A DNA stretch of 64,000 nt from Pectobacterium parmentieri (GTDB lineage: Bacteria; Pseudomonadota; Gammaproteobacteria; Enterobacterales; Enterobacteriaceae), in the NCBI RefSeq assembly GCF_001742145.1, contig NZ_CP015749.1, positions 4,960,001-5,024,000 of the forward strand, given 5' to 3'. Position 1 is the first letter of the stretch. The number at the start of each line of letters is the position of its first letter. The notes under the pieces were generated by a model. That model searched no databases and had not been told where the DNA came from. It saw only the letters and a program-made list of their open reading frames with translations. Made by a program: the position numbers and the translations under genes. Positions 22,002 through 33,784 of the stretch are shown one piece after another.

Positions 22002-24704
22002 ATGGTCATGAATATCCTAACCAAAATTTTTGGTAGCCGTAACGATCGTACTCTACGCCGTATGCGTAAAAATGTTGATGTTATTGGTCGCTTAGAGCCA
22101 GAAATGGAAAAACTTTCAGATGAGGAACTGCAAGCGAAAACGCTGGAGTTCCGTGTTCGTCTGGAGAAAGGTGAAACGCTGGAAAACCTGCTGCCGGAAG
22201 CCTTCGCTGTGGTGCGTGAATCCAGTAAGCGTGTGTTTGGCATGCGTCATTTCGACGTGCAGCTTCTTGGCGGCATGGTGTTGAACGAGCGATGCATTGC
22301 GGAGATGCGTACTGGTGAAGGTAAAACGCTGACGGCAACCTTACCGGCGTACTTGAATGCGTTGACTGGCCGTGGCGTGCACGTGGTTACCGTGAACGAT
22401 TATTTGGCACAGCGTGATGCCGAAAATAACCGTCCGCTATTTGAATTCCTTGGCCTGAGCGTCGGTATTAACCTGCCAGGTATGCCTGCTCCGGCGAAGC
22501 GTGAAGCCTATGCCGCAGATATTACCTACGGGACCAATAACGAATACGGTTTTGACTACCTGCGTGACAACATGGCGTTCAGCCCAGAGGATCGCGTACA
22601 GCGCAAACTGTACTACGCGCTGGTGGATGAAGTTGACTCGATCTTGATCGATGAAGCACGTACACCGCTGATCATTTCTGGTCCGGCTGAAGACAGCTCC
22701 GAGCTTTATATCAGCGTCAATAAAATTATCCCTCACCTGATCCGTCAGGAGAAGGAAGATTCGGATACCTTCCACGGTGAAGGCCACTTCTCTGTTGATG
22801 AGAAAGCACGTCAGGTTAACCTTACCGAACGCGGTCTGGTTCTGGTGGAAGAACTGCTGGTGAAAGAAGGCATTATGGAAGAGGGGGAATCGCTGTACTC
22901 CCCGACGAACATTATGCTGATGCACCATGTGACCGCTGCGCTGCGTGCGCACGTGCTGTTTACTCTCGATGTGGACTACATTGTGAAAGACGGTGAAGTT
23001 ATCATCGTTGACGAACACACGGGTCGTACCATGCAGGGGCGTCGCTGGTCCGATGGTCTGCATCAGGCTGTGGAAGCGAAAGAGAAGGTGGCCATTCAGA
23101 ATGAAAACCAGACGTTGGCTTCCATTACCTTCCAGAACTACTTCCGTCTGTACGAAAAACTGGCAGGTATGACGGGTACGGCAGATACCGAAGCGTTCGA
23201 ATTCAGCTCCATCTATAAGCTGGATACGATTGTGGTGCCGACCAACCGTCCGATGATCCGTAAAGATTTGCCCGATCTGGTCTACATGACCGAACAGGAA
23301 AAAATCGATGCCATTATTGAAGATATCAAAGACCGTTCCGTAAAAGGCCAGCCGATTCTGGTCGGTACGATCTCCATTGAGAAATCAGAAGTGGTTTCTC
23401 TGGCGCTGGAGAAAGCAGGCATTAAACACAATGTGTTGAATGCGAAGTTCCACGCCATGGAAGCCGATATCGTTGCTCAGGCGGGTCAGGCTGGTGCCGT
23501 CACTATCGCAACCAACATGGCTGGTCGTGGTACGGACATCGTATTAGGCGGTAGTTGGCAAACAGAAGTGGCACATCTGGAAAACCCAGATGACGGGCAA
23601 ATTGCAGAAATCAAAGCCGCCTGGAAAGTGCGTCATGATGCCGTATTGGCTGCGGGTGGTTTGCACATTATCGGTACAGAGCGCCATGAATCTCGTCGTA
23701 TTGATAACCAGTTGCGTGGCCGTTCGGGCCGTCAGGGGGATGCGGGTTCATCACGTTTCTATCTGTCGATGGAAGATGCGCTGATGCGTATTTTTGCCTC
23801 CGATCGTGTTTCTAACATGATGCGTAAGCTGGGCATGAAACCGGGTGAAGCCATTGAGCACCCGTGGGTCACCAAGGCGATTGCTAACGCACAGCGTAAA
23901 GTGGAAAGCCGTAACTTTGATATTCGTAAACAACTGCTGGAATACGACGATGTAGCGAGCGATCAACGTCGTGCGATCTACACGCAGCGTAACGAACTGC
24001 TGGACGTGTCTGATATCAGTGAAACCATCACCAGTATTCGTGAGGATGTGTTTAAAGCGACTATCGATAGCTATATCCCGCCGCAGTCTCTGGAAGAGAT
24101 GTGGGATTCGGAAGGATTGGAACAGCGCCTGAAGAACGATTTCGATCTGGATATGCCGATCAAGGCCTGGCTGGATAAAGAGCCTGAACTGCATGAAGAA
24201 ACGCTGCGTGAGCGTATTTTCCAGCAGGCGCTTGAAATTTATTCTCGCAAAGAAGAAGTGGTTGGCAATGAAGTCATGCGCAACTTCGAGAAAGGTGTGA
24301 TGTTGCAGACGCTAGATTCCTTGTGGAAAGAGCATCTGGCGGCAATGGATTATCTGCGTCAGGGAATCCATCTGCGTGGCTACGCGCAGAAAGATCCGAA
24401 GCAAGAATATAAGCGTGAATCATTCTCTATGTTTGCCGCGATGTTGGAATCACTGAAATATGAAGTGATCAGCACGCTGAGCAAAGTCCAGGTGAGAATG
24501 CCGGAAGAAATAGAAGCATTGGAGCTGCAACGCCGCGAAGAAGCTGAACGTTTGGCGCAGCAACAGCAACTGAGCCATCAGGAAGAAGATAGCCTGAATA
24601 CCGGTTCTCCTGCTCATGCAGACCGTAAAATTGGGCGTAACGATCCTTGCCCGTGCGGTTCAGGCAAGAAGTATAAGCAGTGCCACGGTCGCTTACAGAA
24701 ATAA
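22002..24704 (+). CDS. secA: Preprotein translocase ATPase SecA
   Basis: Motor ATPase that drives proteins through SecYEG. Visible are Walker A ([12 protein letters not shown] near residue 102), the Walker B region ([16 protein letters not shown] near 205), [12 protein letters not shown], and the C-terminal zinc/SecB-binding motif [14 protein letters not shown]. The start is set to the ATG at 22002 ([15 protein letters not shown]) because its length of 900 residues and N-terminus match E. coli; the open frame extends to 21954. The gene is expected to be cotranscribed with secM and controlled by its arrest. Confidence 0.96.
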   Translation: MVMNILTKIFGSRNDRTLRRMRKNVDVIGRLEPEMEKLSDEELQAKTLEFRVRLEKGETLENLLPEAFAVVRESSKRVFGMRHFDVQLLGGMVLNERCIAEMRTGEGKTLTATLPAYLNALTGRGVHVVTVNDYLAQRDAENNRPLFEFLGLSVGINLPGMPAPAKREAYAADITYGTNNEYGFDYLRDNMAFSPEDRVQRKLYYALVDEVDSILIDEARTPLIISGPAEDSSELYISVNKIIPHLIRQEKEDSDTFHGEGHFSVDEKARQVNLTERGLVLVEELLVKEGIMEEGESLYSPTNIMLMHHVTAALRAHVLFTLDVDYIVKDGEVIIVDEHTGRTMQGRRWSDGLHQAVEAKEKVAIQNENQTLASITFQNYFRLYEKLAGMTGTADTEAFEFSSIYKLDTIVVPTNRPMIRKDLPDLVYMTEQEKIDAIIEDIKDRSVKGQPILVGTISIEKSEVVSLALEKAGIKHNVLNAKFHAMEADIVAQAGQAGAVTIATNMAGRGTDIVLGGSWQTEVAHLENPDDGQIAEIKAAWKVRHDAVLAAGGLHIIGTERHESRRIDNQLRGRSGRQGDAGSSRFYLSMEDALMRIFASDRVSNMMRKLGMKPGEAIEHPWVTKAIANAQRKVESRNFDIRKQLLEYDDVASDQRRAIYTQRNELLDVSDISETITSIREDVFKATIDSYIPPQSLEEMWDSEGLEQRLKNDFDLDMPIKAWLDKEPELHEETLRERIFQQALEIYSRKEEVVGNEVMRNFEKGVMLQTLDSLWKEHLAAMDYLRQGIHLRGYAQKDPKQEYKRESFSMFAAMLESLKYEVISTLSKVQVRMPEEIEALELQRREEAERLAQQQQLSHQEEDSLNTGSPAHADRKIGRNDPCPCGSGKKYKQCHGRLQK

Positions 24705-24740
24705 TGGGCTGCTAATCCAGTGAGTAATTGGTGATAAGTG

Positions 24741-24767
24741 CAAAGGCGGTCATTGACCGCCTTTTAC
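24741..24767 (+). terminator. Terminator or attenuator between secA and mutT
   Basis: A 9 bp perfect stem (AAAGGCGGT at 24742-24750, ACCGCCTTT at 24756-24764) with a CATTG loop, then a short T run. Because mutT follows only 27 bases later, it may leak. Confidence 0.75.
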
Positions 24768-24793
24768 TTGGTAAGAATTTGATAGGAATTGTC

Positions 24794-25189
24794 ATGACGC
24801 AAAAACAGTTATCCGTCGCAGTGGGGATCATCCGCAATGCGGAACAGCAATACTTCATTGCTCGTCGTCCTGATGGCGTTCATATGGCAGGGATGTGGGA
24901 GTTTCCTGGCGGTAAAATTGAAGCGGGCGAAACGCCAGAACAGGGGCTGATTCGTGAACTGTTTGAAGAAACGGGTATCGACGCTAGCGCACCACAGCCG
25001 TTAAACAACAAAACGTTTTCTACGCCAGAGAGGATCATCACGCTTCATTTCTTTCTGGTTGAAACGTGGCAAGGGGAACCCTATGGCCGAGAAGGTCAGG
25101 AATCTCGCTGGGTGAGCGTAGAAGAATTACGTGAGGAGGAATTTCCGCCAGCGAATGCGGAGATGATCCGCTGGCTGAAATCGTTTTAA
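24794..25189 (+). CDS. mutT: 8-oxo-dGTP diphosphatase MutT
   Basis: Nudix hydrolase that removes 8-oxo-dGTP from the nucleotide pool and so prevents A:T to C:G transversions. The Nudix box starts GGKIEAGETPEQ and ends RELFEETGI, with all catalytic glutamates present. The ATG at 24794 with AGGA upstream gives MTQKQLSVAVGIIRN, matching the family start, and 131 residues; the longer frame from 24728 runs through the terminator stem and is unlikely. secM-secA-mutT is also the E. coli order. Confidence 0.94.
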   Translation: MTQKQLSVAVGIIRNAEQQYFIARRPDGVHMAGMWEFPGGKIEAGETPEQGLIRELFEETGIDASAPQPLNNKTFSTPERIITLHFFLVETWQGEPYGREGQESRWVSVEELREEEFPPANAEMIRWLKSF

Positions 25190-25233
25190 TCTAGATTTGC
25201 CTGTCTGAAAAATGTTACTGCGAAACGTGGCTG

Positions 25234-25428
25234 TTAGCGCGTTTCGCTCCAGTCATCACTATCAGAAACCATGTCATCACTCGGAATGCGTTTTTCTTCG
25301 TCAGCCCATTCACCTAAATCGATGAGTTGACAACGTTTGCTGCAAAATGGGCGATAGGTGCTGTTCTCATCCCAGATGACCGCCTGCTTGCAGGTGGGAC
25401 ACTTCACTGTTGTAATCTCTGTTGTCAT
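25234..25428 (-). CDS. yacG: DNA gyrase inhibitor YacG
   Basis: A 64-residue zinc-ribbon protein with ligands in KCPTCKQ near residue 9 and FCSKRCQ near residue 28, followed by the family segment [15 protein letters not shown]. YacG binds the GyrB subunit and inhibits gyrase activity. It lies downstream of zapD with a 56 bp gap and is convergent with mutT. The acidic C-terminal tail ([10 protein letters not shown]) is typical. Confidence 0.95.
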   Translation of the reverse strand: MTTEITTVKCPTCKQAVIWDENSTYRPFCSKRCQLIDLGEWADEEKRIPSDDMVSDSDDWSETR

Positions 25429-25484
25429 AAAATTCTTTTCACTCTATTTGGTGCTGAATGCGTTTTCGTTTATCAGGGCTGGGT

Positions 25485-26237
25485 CTAACAGCAGGCCAGT
25501 TCAAACGTTAAACGAGGGGGAATATGGCCGTTTTCGCTATCCAATGGTAGAAAACGGATGGCATAGCGTGTCTTATGGCCGGATATTTGCGGATAGAGTT
25601 GATGTGTCTGTTCAAGACGCAAACGTAGCAGGTCTGCATCAGAGGCATTGTCCTGAAAGAAGCCATTCAGGCTGGTTTGTGGGCGAAATGTGCCGGAGTG
25701 ACGGATCAGTTCCAGGATCATATCCAATGCTTGTTTGAGCGGCGACAAGGAGCTAAGCCAGCCATAAACCAATTTCTCACGCAGCGTCTGAGGTTGGTGC
25801 AGCCAGCTATGCAGTGTCGGCAAGTCGAAACTGCAGCACCCGCCGGGAATACCGAGTCGCTGGCGAACCATGCCAATCAGGCGATCTTCCCGTAAAAACT
25901 GCCCCATTCGCGGTGCCGCCATCAGCGTACCGGCCAGATCTTTTAACTGACGTCGTAGTGTGTGGATACGCTCCATGTCAACGCCCGGTACATCACTCCA
26001 TTGCAGCAATTTTTGCTGTTGGCGCTCCAGTTCTTTCAGCAACTCGGTACGCACATCTCCACGTTCTAGCACATCAAGCAGCTCGGCGATGGCACGAAAA
26101 AATGTCAGGGCACCCCCCATATCGGTCAGGGAATGGTTTTGATGCAACTGCTGCAATAATGATTCGATACGCAACCAGGTACGCGTTTTTTCGTTCAGCG
26201 GATATTCAAATAAAATGGTTGAGGAGGCGTCACTCAT
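25485..26237 (-). CDS. zapD: Cell division protein ZapD
   Basis: Z-ring associated protein D (formerly YacF), 250 residues, which crosslinks and bundles FtsZ by binding its C-terminal tail. The family segments [34 protein letters not shown] and [10 protein letters not shown] are all present. It starts inside the end of coaE (8 bp overlap), so coaE-zapD-yacG form one minus-strand operon, the same order as in E. coli. Confidence 0.95.
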   Translation of the reverse strand: MSDASSTILFEYPLNEKTRTWLRIESLLQQLHQNHSLTDMGGALTFFRAIAELLDVLERGDVRTELLKELERQQQKLLQWSDVPGVDMERIHTLRRQLKDLAGTLMAAPRMGQFLREDRLIGMVRQRLGIPGGCCSFDLPTLHSWLHQPQTLREKLVYGWLSSLSPLKQALDMILELIRHSGTFRPQTSLNGFFQDNASDADLLRLRLEQTHQLYPQISGHKTRYAIRFLPLDSENGHIPPRLTFELACC

Positions 26238-26856
26238 TCTTAGTCATCCTGTCGGTTGCGGAGGCGGCTAGATCCAAATAATGGCGGTGTAATTCCGCAA
26301 CCTGTGGAGCCAGTTCGTTTGGGCAACGACTGTTATCAATAATATCATCGGCATAAGCCAGGCGCTGCTCTCGGGTTACCTGTGCTGCCAGTATGTTTTC
26401 TGCTTGTTGCCGACTGATGCCATCGCGGGCCAGTGTGCGTTCAAGCTGTGTGTCTCTGTCTACATCAACGACCAGAATACGCTGTGCTCGCCGTTGTAAC
26501 CCATTCTCTACCAGTAGCGGGACGACCCACAGAATGTACGGCGTGGACATGGCACGAAACTGGGCCTGTGTTTCCTGATGGATCAAAGGATGGAGCAAAT
26601 TATTCAGCCACTGTTTCTCGTCTGGTGAGGAAAAAATTCGGTGACGTAGTGCGGTACGGTTCAATGAACCATCGGTATTGAGCACAGCATCGCCAAACCG
26701 GATCCTGATGGCATCCAGCGCGGGTTTCCCAGGTTCAACTACCTGTCGTGCGAGGATATCCGCATCAACGATAGTGGCCCCTAATTTGGCAAATTCATCG
26801 GCGACGGTGCTTTTCCCGCTGCCGATACCGCCGGTTAAGGCTACGATGTATGTCAT
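26230..26856 (-). CDS. coaE: Dephospho-CoA kinase CoaE
   Basis: Final enzyme of coenzyme A synthesis, phosphorylating dephospho-CoA. The P-loop GGIGSGKST is at residues about 9-17, followed by [13 protein letters not shown] and the lid-region segment [16 protein letters not shown]. The 208-residue length is standard. It is the first gene of the coaE-zapD-yacG operon and is divergent from guaC. Confidence 0.96.
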   Translation of the reverse strand: MTYIVALTGGIGSGKSTVADEFAKLGATIVDADILARQVVEPGKPALDAIRIRFGDAVLNTDGSLNRTALRHRIFSSPDEKQWLNNLLHPLIHQETQAQFRAMSTPYILWVVPLLVENGLQRRAQRILVVDVDRDTQLERTLARDGISRQQAENILAAQVTREQRLAYADDIIDNSRCPNELAPQVAELHRHYLDLAASATDRMTKNE

Positions 26857-27148
26857 TGCGCTCGTGCTGAAAAGTTAATATTTCGACTATCTTCAAGGGT
26901 GAGGAGTATATTCCCATCCCCCAAATCCGATCAGGCATAAACCGCGGTTTGCTTCACACTATCACTCTGCTGGGTGATAGGTAAATTTTTCTGATTTTAT
27001 CCCAAATAAAGTGAAAATCGCAGTCTTGCCGCAGGATTATTCCTGCGTATGATAACGTCACTGGTAAAGGGCATTATTTTTTCAAACGCGATTATGCTCA
27101 GTAGTGATACTGAATATATCGCCGTCACTAACCAGGAACTCGAACCTC
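26857..27148. promoter_or_regulatory. Divergent coaE/guaC promoter region
   Basis: Non-coding and AT-rich. It contains a 7 bp inverted repeat CTATCAC (26959-26965)/GTGATAG (26974-26980), which may be an operator or leader hairpin. No convincing -35/-10 pair for either gene could be fixed by eye. Confidence 0.4.
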
Positions 27149-28189
27149 ATGCGCATTGAAGAAGATGTAAAGTTAGGCTTTAAAGACGTTCTCATCCGGC
27201 CAAAGCGTTCGACGCTGAAAAGCCGCTCCGAGGTTGAATTAGAACGTCAATTCACCTTTCTCCACGCCGGAGGCAACTGGTCCGGTGTACCGATTATCGC
27301 AGCCAATATGGATTCCGTAGGTACGTTTAGTATGGCGGAAGTCTTGGCCTCTTTTGATGTTCTGACGGCTGTCCATAAACACTACTCTGTCGAACACTGG
27401 TCTCAGTTTGTGCAACGTGTACCGGCATCGGTATTACGTCATGTTATGGTTTCGACCGGGACGTCTGATGCTGATTTCATCAAGTTAAAGCAGATTTTGG
27501 CGTTGTCGTCGGAGCTGAAATTTATCTGTATTGATGTAGCAAATGGCTATTCTGAGCACTTTGTGACATTCCTGCAAAAAGCACGTGAGGCCTGCCCAGA
27601 TAAGGTTATCTGCGCGGGAAACGTCGTGACGGGCGAAATGGTGGAAGAACTTATTCTCTCCGGGGCAGATATCGTGAAAGTCGGCATTGGCCCCGGTTCT
27701 GTCTGTACTACACGCGTTAAGACGGGTGTAGGCTACCCCCAGCTTTCCGCCGTGATTGAATGTGCCGATGCGGCACATGGCCTTGGTGGGCAAATCGTGA
27801 GTGATGGCGGTTGTGCTATGCCGGGCGATGTAGCAAAAGCATTCGGCGGCGGTGCGGATTTCGTCATGTTGGGCGGCATGCTGGCAGGGCATGATGAATG
27901 TGAAGGCACCATCGTTGAAGAAAACGGTGAGAAAATGATGTTGTTCTACGGCATGAGTTCCACATCTGCGATGGAACGTCACGTCGGCGGTGTGGCGGAG
28001 TACCGTGCCGCAGAAGGAAAAACCGTGAAATTGCCACTACGCGGTCCGGTAGATAATACCGTCCGCGATATCCTTGGCGGCTTGCGATCGGCCTGTACCT
28101 ATGTTGGCGCATCCCGCCTGAAGGAACTGACGAAGCGCACAACGTTTATCCGCGTGGCCGAACAGGAAAATCGTATTTTCAACGGATAG
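27149..28189 (+). CDS. guaC: GMP reductase GuaC
   Basis: NADPH-dependent enzyme converting GMP to IMP in purine salvage. It is an IMPDH/GMPR-type TIM barrel with the catalytic cysteine in [17 protein letters not shown] near residue 186 and the loop [16 protein letters not shown]. The frame opens at 27104, but the ATG at 27149 gives the family start [19 protein letters not shown] and 346 residues. AGGA lies 11 bases upstream. Confidence 0.96.
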   Translation: MRIEEDVKLGFKDVLIRPKRSTLKSRSEVELERQFTFLHAGGNWSGVPIIAANMDSVGTFSMAEVLASFDVLTAVHKHYSVEHWSQFVQRVPASVLRHVMVSTGTSDADFIKLKQILALSSELKFICIDVANGYSEHFVTFLQKAREACPDKVICAGNVVTGEMVEELILSGADIVKVGIGPGSVCTTRVKTGVGYPQLSAVIECADAAHGLGGQIVSDGGCAMPGDVAKAFGGGADFVMLGGMLAGHDECEGTIVEENGEKMMLFYGMSSTSAMERHVGGVAEYRAAEGKTVKLPLRGPVDNTVRDILGGLRSACTYVGASRLKELTKRTTFIRVAEQENRIFNG

Positions 28190-28260
28190 TTGCGTCTTCA
28201 GAGCCCCTCTTTCCGCTGCTAACAGTGACTGCGTGGTCTGATTTGTCGACGTTGCCGTGT

Positions 28261-28294
28261 ATGTATTGGCCGGTTCAGGCACCAGCCAATACAT
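28261..28294. repeat. Perfect 10 bp inverted repeat spanning the hofC stop codon
   Basis: ATGTATTGGC (28261-28270) and GCCAATACAT (28285-28294) flank a 14-nt loop in which GGT/ACC can pair further. The stop codon of hofC lies in the loop. It sits between convergent guaC and hofC and may end transcription of both, although no T tract follows. Confidence 0.65.
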
Positions 28295-29480
28295 TCCCCA
28301 GTTGGAAGATAGGCAAATACATGCCAATCACTAGCGCCCCGACCATTCCGCCGACGACCATCATCAATAACGGCTCCAGCGTTTGTGTCAGCATATCGGC
28401 CTGTTGTTGCACCCGCCTCTCATGCCATTCTGCTAACTGTGTAAAGATTGCATCCAGCGATCCGGTTTCTTCCCCAACCCGAATCAACTGCGGACAAGGT
28501 GCCGGGAACAGCGCGATGTGATGCTGTGTGGCATGGTATAGCGACGTCCCCTGATGCAACTGCGTTTGTATCTGTTGAATCGCGGCCTGATAAAGCGGAT
28601 GACGGATCGTTGCTGCCGCATCCAGCCCTTCTGGGAGCGTCAAACCGGCATGCTGCGTCATGGCCAGAATATTGAATATCTGGTTCAGCGATTTACCGCG
28701 TAGCAAACTGGATACTACCGGAAGCTTCAATAGCCATTCTTGTTCCCTTATTTTCCATAATGGTTTTTTCTGTCTCAATCGGGCGTACCCTAATATCAGG
28801 CAACTAAGAAGCAGTAATCCAATGAATCCGTAACCAGCGATAATATCTGCCAGATGAAGTAACTGCCGGGTAAACCACGGCAACGGCGTATTGAACGAAG
28901 AGTAGAGTGTCGCAAACTCGGGCAGAACCAGCGTCAACATCATCATGCTGACCAGTATGGCGATGAGCAAAACAAAACAGGGATAGCGTAGCGCTTTGAT
29001 GACTTTCTGTTGCAGTCTGGATTGCTTCTCTTGCTGTTGTGCTAGCTGTAGGCAGCATACGTCTAGCTTCCCCGTCAATTCGCCGACGGCAATGAGGGAT
29101 CGATACAGGACAGGGAAGATATGAGGATAGTCGTGTAATGCCTCAGACAGCGAGTTTCCCTGAGCAACATGAGTGCGGATGTCTCGTAATATGCAACGCC
29201 AGCCGGGGCGCTCATGCTGCTCTGACACCAATTTTAATGCTTCCAGCAGTGGCAAACCGGCTTGTAGCAGGGCGGCAAGCTGCTTGATTAACTCACCGAG
29301 CTGTTCGCGTTTCCAGTAGCGGGGCAACACATAATGGCCGGTCTTTACGGTGAGCGGCTGATAGCCCTGAGCAATTAGGCTAGCATAAGCGTGCTGGCGA
29401 TGTGTGCTAATGAGTTCACCATCAGCAAATTCGCCCTCGGATGTAATGGCTTGCCAGTGATATAAGCGCGCTAACCTCAT
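28275..29480 (-). CDS. hofC: Type IV pilus assembly inner membrane protein HofC (PilC/GspF family)
   Basis: Platform protein for pilin assembly, with two GspF domains (about residues 60-185 and 265-385) and three hydrophobic stretches (near 160-185, 210-230 and 370-390). Typical segments are LAALLQAGLPLLEAL, GELTGKLD and GEETGSLDAIF. The open frame extends to 29504; the ATG at 29480 is preferred because AGGAGG precedes it and it overlaps the hofB stop by ATGA. E. coli hofC is similar in size. It is the last gene of ppdD-hofB-hofC. Confidence 0.92.
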   Translation of the reverse strand: MRLARLYHWQAITSEGEFADGELISTHRQHAYASLIAQGYQPLTVKTGHYVLPRYWKREQLGELIKQLAALLQAGLPLLEALKLVSEQHERPGWRCILRDIRTHVAQGNSLSEALHDYPHIFPVLYRSLIAVGELTGKLDVCCLQLAQQQEKQSRLQQKVIKALRYPCFVLLIAILVSMMMLTLVLPEFATLYSSFNTPLPWFTRQLLHLADIIAGYGFIGLLLLSCLILGYARLRQKKPLWKIREQEWLLKLPVVSSLLRGKSLNQIFNILAMTQHAGLTLPEGLDAAATIRHPLYQAAIQQIQTQLHQGTSLYHATQHHIALFPAPCPQLIRVGEETGSLDAIFTQLAEWHERRVQQQADMLTQTLEPLLMMVVGGMVGALVIGMYLPIFQLGNVLAGA

Positions 29481-30949
29481 GGCTCCTCCTGATTTATCGA
29501 CCACTCATCACCTACAGTACGGTAGACCTCAGCAAGTGAAGTTAGGCCGTCGTTGACTAGCTCGAGCCCCGCGGCTAGCAGCGTTGGGAAACCAGAGTCT
29601 TGCGATAAGGCAGATAATGTCCCAATGCTGACATTGCCTGCTAACGCAGCCTGAAAAACCGGCGTGATGGGCAATAATTCATATAGCGCGACACGGCCAT
29701 AGTAGCCAGAGAAACAGTGGCTGCAACCATTGGCTTGCCAGTGGTGTAGTGGTCCTTGCCATATGCCATTTGGCAGTGAGAGTAGCGGCTCTCCCGGGGT
29801 TTTACAGTGCGGGCATAATCGGCGTACAAGTCGCTGTGCGACGATGAGTTTTAGCGCCGCCGCTAACAGATAGCCGGGAATGCCCAGATGGTTGAGACGG
29901 GTCAGGGTTTCTACCGCAGAGTTGGTATGCAACGTTGACATGACCAGATGGCCGGTTTGTGCGGCTTTTACCGCAATTTCTGCGGTTTCAGCATCGCGGA
30001 TTTCACCAATCATAATGATGTCTGGATCTTGCCGCAGCAGCGCACGTAAAATTCTGCCAAAGCCCAGTTCCGCTTTGGGATTGATTGCCGTTTGGTTGAT
30101 TCCCTGCAAGGGGATTTCGACCGGATCTTCCACGCTACAGATATTGCGGCTGCTATCGTTCAGCCAGCGTATCGCACTGTAAAGCGTCACGGTTTTGCCA
30201 CTGCCTGTTGGGCCGGTGACGAGTATCATCCCCTGTGCGGCGCTCAGCACACTAATAACCTGCTGTAATGCCTTTGCGGTGAGTCCGAGTTTATCCAGTG
30301 CCAGCTCTTGCTGGTGCGTTTGTAAAATACGCAGTACGACTTTTTCTCCCTGCTGCACGGGGAGGGTGGCGATGCGTAACGAATAGGGCTGTTGATCCAG
30401 CATTAGGCTAAACTGACCATCCTGCGGTAACCGCCGTTCGGCGATATTCAATTTGCCCATGATTTTCAGCCTTGCGGTAATCCGGCCTGTCAACTCTGGA
30501 GGTGGCGCGGATATGGCTTGCAATACACCGTCAATGCGTAGCCGCACACGGTAGTTGTCTGGCTGTGGCTCAAAGTGAATATCAGAGGCGCGGCGCTGAA
30601 CGGCGAGGCGCAGCGTTTGATGGATAAACTGCGCGACGGGGGAATCGTCGCCATGATCCTGCTGCCCGATGTTGGTGTGATAAGTACCGGCATGATAGGT
30701 TTCTGCGGGCTCCGCAACGGCGTTCACTGGGTTAAGCTGTTGTTCCATTCTGGCCTGTGGCCACTGTTCCACCATAATTCGACGGTTGCTGGCGAAACGC
30801 AGTGCGGCGATCATCTCTGAAGAAGGGGACACCGTGACGGCGACCGACAGCGTTTGTTCATCAATGCTGAGTAATAATGCCTGATAACGTCGGCACAACG
30901 TCTGTAACTCGCTGAGTGTACGTTCGGTGGAAAAGGCGGAGTCAGTCAT
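29477..30949 (-). CDS. hofB: Type IV pilus assembly ATPase HofB (PilB/GspE family)
   Basis: Cytoplasmic assembly ATPase, 490 residues. Walker A is GPTGSGKT near residue 250; the Asp box/Walker B region reads RQDPDIIMIGEIRD; a His box follows at GHLVMSTLHTN. A zinc-binding four-cysteine motif (CPHC and CSHC) lies near residues 404-440, as in PilB. It starts 2 bases after the ppdD stop and overlaps hofC, so the three genes form an operon. No retraction ATPase is present in this window. Confidence 0.93.
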   Translation of the reverse strand: MTDSAFSTERTLSELQTLCRRYQALLLSIDEQTLSVAVTVSPSSEMIAALRFASNRRIMVEQWPQARMEQQLNPVNAVAEPAETYHAGTYHTNIGQQDHGDDSPVAQFIHQTLRLAVQRRASDIHFEPQPDNYRVRLRIDGVLQAISAPPPELTGRITARLKIMGKLNIAERRLPQDGQFSLMLDQQPYSLRIATLPVQQGEKVVLRILQTHQQELALDKLGLTAKALQQVISVLSAAQGMILVTGPTGSGKTVTLYSAIRWLNDSSRNICSVEDPVEIPLQGINQTAINPKAELGFGRILRALLRQDPDIIMIGEIRDAETAEIAVKAAQTGHLVMSTLHTNSAVETLTRLNHLGIPGYLLAAALKLIVAQRLVRRLCPHCKTPGEPLLSLPNGIWQGPLHHWQANGCSHCFSGYYGRVALYELLPITPVFQAALAGNVSIGTLSALSQDSGFPTLLAAGLELVNDGLTSLAEVYRTVGDEWSINQEEP

Positions 30950-30951
30950 GA

Positions 30952-31398
30952 TTAACCCGCCGTGTTATCGAAACGGAAAACGTCCTGACAGGCAGATTGC
31001 AGGCTCTCTGTGCCGTTATCCGTGGCACAATTTTTCGTCCAGCGTGAAGCGCCGGTGTCGGTATCCCACGTTGGCGTCAGAATAACGCGTAGCCCTTGCA
31101 GAGTAGATTGCCCAGTGAGCGTAATTACCCCTTGCGCGACGCTAACGGTGCTGACATAGCGTGAAGGTTTACTGACAGGAATCCCCTGATTACCGGCATT
31201 ACAGGCCGTAAACGCGGCATTTTCCAGACCGCAGAGATCGACTGGTGTTTTATACGACACCATCGTTTGCAGCATGTCCGTCAGCGCCGCTTTTTGCAGA
31301 TAGCCTTGATAGGCGGGGACGCCAATGGCGCTGAGGATAGCTATGATCGCAATGACGATCATTAGCTCAATCAGTGTGAATCCTTGTTGTTTTATCAT
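30952..31398 (-). CDS. ppdD: Prepilin-like major pilin PpdD
   Basis: Type IV pilin with the class A leader MIKQQG followed by FTLIELMIVIAIIAILSAIG, so cleavage should occur after Gly6 and Glu5 of the mature protein is present. The mature part has the pilin cysteines, with a C-terminal disulfide pair candidate (NCATDN, SACQDVF). The open frame runs to 31464, but the ATG at 31398 with AGGGAA upstream gives the correct prepilin start and 148 residues. It lies downstream of nadC as in E. coli. Confidence 0.95.
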   Translation of the reverse strand: MIKQQGFTLIELMIVIAIIAILSAIGVPAYQGYLQKAALTDMLQTMVSYKTPVDLCGLENAAFTACNAGNQGIPVSKPSRYVSTVSVAQGVITLTGQSTLQGLRVILTPTWDTDTGASRWTKNCATDNGTESLQSACQDVFRFDNTAG

Positions 31399-31707
31399 GT
31401 TGATTTCCCTGTTGTTGAGCATAAATTTAGTGGTGCATAAATCCATACGAATGGCTGGCAGCATAGAAAAGGGAACGAGGGCTGGCGAGCAGGGAAAATC
31501 AAAACAGGAAAGCGCTACGACATGTTTTTAGCGATTTGCAGATCGTTGAAGATTTTTTGCGAGCAGAGACGCAATTTTTATGCTGCCGGGATAAAGCATC
31601 TGTACGGGATCGGCAGTCTGCGTCGTGACGATTGTGTGAGGGGATGAGATCTAGAGATGCGAACGAGGCGCGAAATGGCACCTCGTCGATAGAAATAGAG
31701 GAAGCGA
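31399..31707. other. Gap between nadC and ppdD
   Basis: About 310 bp. Just after the nadC stop a weak hairpin (CGAGG 31664-31668, CCTCG 31681-31685) could act as a terminator on the minus strand, but lacks a T tract. The rest presumably holds the ppdD promoter. No coding frame or repeat is convincing. Confidence 0.4.
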
Positions 31708-32631
<924 letters not shown>

Positions 32632-32699
32632 CTACCTTGTTTATATCAGGACATCCAGAATGAATATTTATTATAATTCAAGGTGTTAATGTTATCGTT

Positions 32700-32729
32700 T
32701 TTCCGGCGGGTATGAATATCCGCCGGAAA
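32700..32729. terminator. Hairpin downstream of tsx
   Basis: A 10 bp perfect stem TTTCCGGCGG (32700-32709)/CCGCCGGAAA (32720-32729) follows the tsx stop. It has no U tract on the minus strand, so it may be a weak or Rho-assisted terminator or an mRNA 3' stabiliser. Confidence 0.6.
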
Positions 32730-32741
32730 GGGAGCGCGATT

Positions 32742-33602
32742 TTAGAAGTTGTAACCGACGACCAGGTAGTAGCCCCAACCGGTAGATTTCACTTCAAACG
32801 GACCTTTGCCGAAATTGAGCTCGGCGCCATCAGCCCATTGGCCGCCGTTGTGGAAATAACGTGCGACGAAAGAGTAGTGCCAGTGGTCGTAACCCAGTGC
32901 CAGAATATGGCTGGAAGCAATGGAGTTGTTAGTACGGCTTGAATTCGATTTATCACGCAGCTCTGAACCGAAATCGAAATTGGTAAAGCTGATATACGAG
33001 ACGTTACCGCCCATCAGAGAGCCAAGCGGGTAGGAATATTTCACTTTTACGCGGTAGCCGTCCCACTCATTTTCGTTCGCTGCGCCGTAGTTCTGCCATT
33101 GGTATTTGGCATAACCGTTCAGTGAGAGCGACAGATCGGTGCCGGTATCAATATCGGTACCTAGCCCCATGTACCAGGTGCTCTGGCGTGAACCGCTGTT
33201 ACGACCCTGATCGTAAATAACGTTATTGGCGATGTACCATTCTTTAAACGGGCCAAAACTCAGATCGGTTCCTGTCAGTTTATCAATCGAGAAGCGTGGT
33301 TCGATCTCGACAAACAGTGGGGAGCCTTTATCCCAAATACCGCGGCTATCGGGATCGCCACCGAAAAACTTAGGTGCATCGGCGTAGCCGTAGAAATCGA
33401 ACCAGTCTTTACGCGCAAATGCTTCATATTCTAGATAGGTCGTGCTGTTCAGTTGCGGTCCGAAACGCGTGTGGGCACTGCCGACGACGTTAACGCTTTG
33501 ATGCCACCAGTCAGACAGGTATTCGGCTTTATTGCTGTCGGCAAGAGCAGGCATTGAGCATGACAGTGCGAGTAAAGCGCCTGCGGCGAAAGTTTTTTTC
33601 AT
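32742..33602 (-). CDS. tsx: Nucleoside-specific outer membrane channel Tsx
   Basis: A 12-strand-type outer membrane beta barrel for nucleosides. A signal peptide of about 21 residues ends PALA. Long segments agree with E. coli Tsx, such as [35 protein letters not shown] and [20 protein letters not shown]; the protein ends with the aromatic C-terminus YLVVGYNF expected for BAM recognition. It stands alone between nadC and ampD. A palindromic CRP site lies upstream, in line with the known CRP/CytR control of tsx. Confidence 0.95.
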   Translation of the reverse strand: MKKTFAAGALLALSCSMPALADSNKAEYLSDWWHQSVNVVGSAHTRFGPQLNSTTYLEYEAFARKDWFDFYGYADAPKFFGGDPDSRGIWDKGSPLFVEIEPRFSIDKLTGTDLSFGPFKEWYIANNVIYDQGRNSGSRQSTWYMGLGTDIDTGTDLSLSLNGYAKYQWQNYGAANENEWDGYRVKVKYSYPLGSLMGGNVSYISFTNFDFGSELRDKSNSSRTNNSIASSHILALGYDHWHYSFVARYFHNGGQWADGAELNFGKGPFEVKSTGWGYYLVVGYNF

Positions 33603-33766
33603 GTTAAGTACCGTAGTGTTAGACGTTATTTACGCCATGCGTAAGACTGCAAAATAAGTTTTGGTAATATCTAAAAAAATCAGAAGATAATTTTGTCATG
33701 CATTTTAAGTAAAAATAGATGCAATGCACGAAAACGATTGCCTTTTATTGTGTTATTACATTCTTA

Positions 33767-33784
33767 ATGTGACTTTAATCACAT
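33767..33784. promoter_or_regulatory. CRP-binding site between tsx and ampD
   Basis: ATGTGACTTTAATCACAT is a perfect inverted form of the consensus TGTGA-N6-TCACA. It lies 165 bp upstream of the tsx start and about 220 bp from ampD in a 399 bp AT-rich divergent region (33603-34001). Control of tsx is the likely role; I saw no clear CytR or DeoR site. Confidence 0.85.

Noticed and set aside
22437-23063. 208-codon antisense frame in secA
   Set aside because: Shadow of secA coding sequence; no ribosome site and no plausible protein features.
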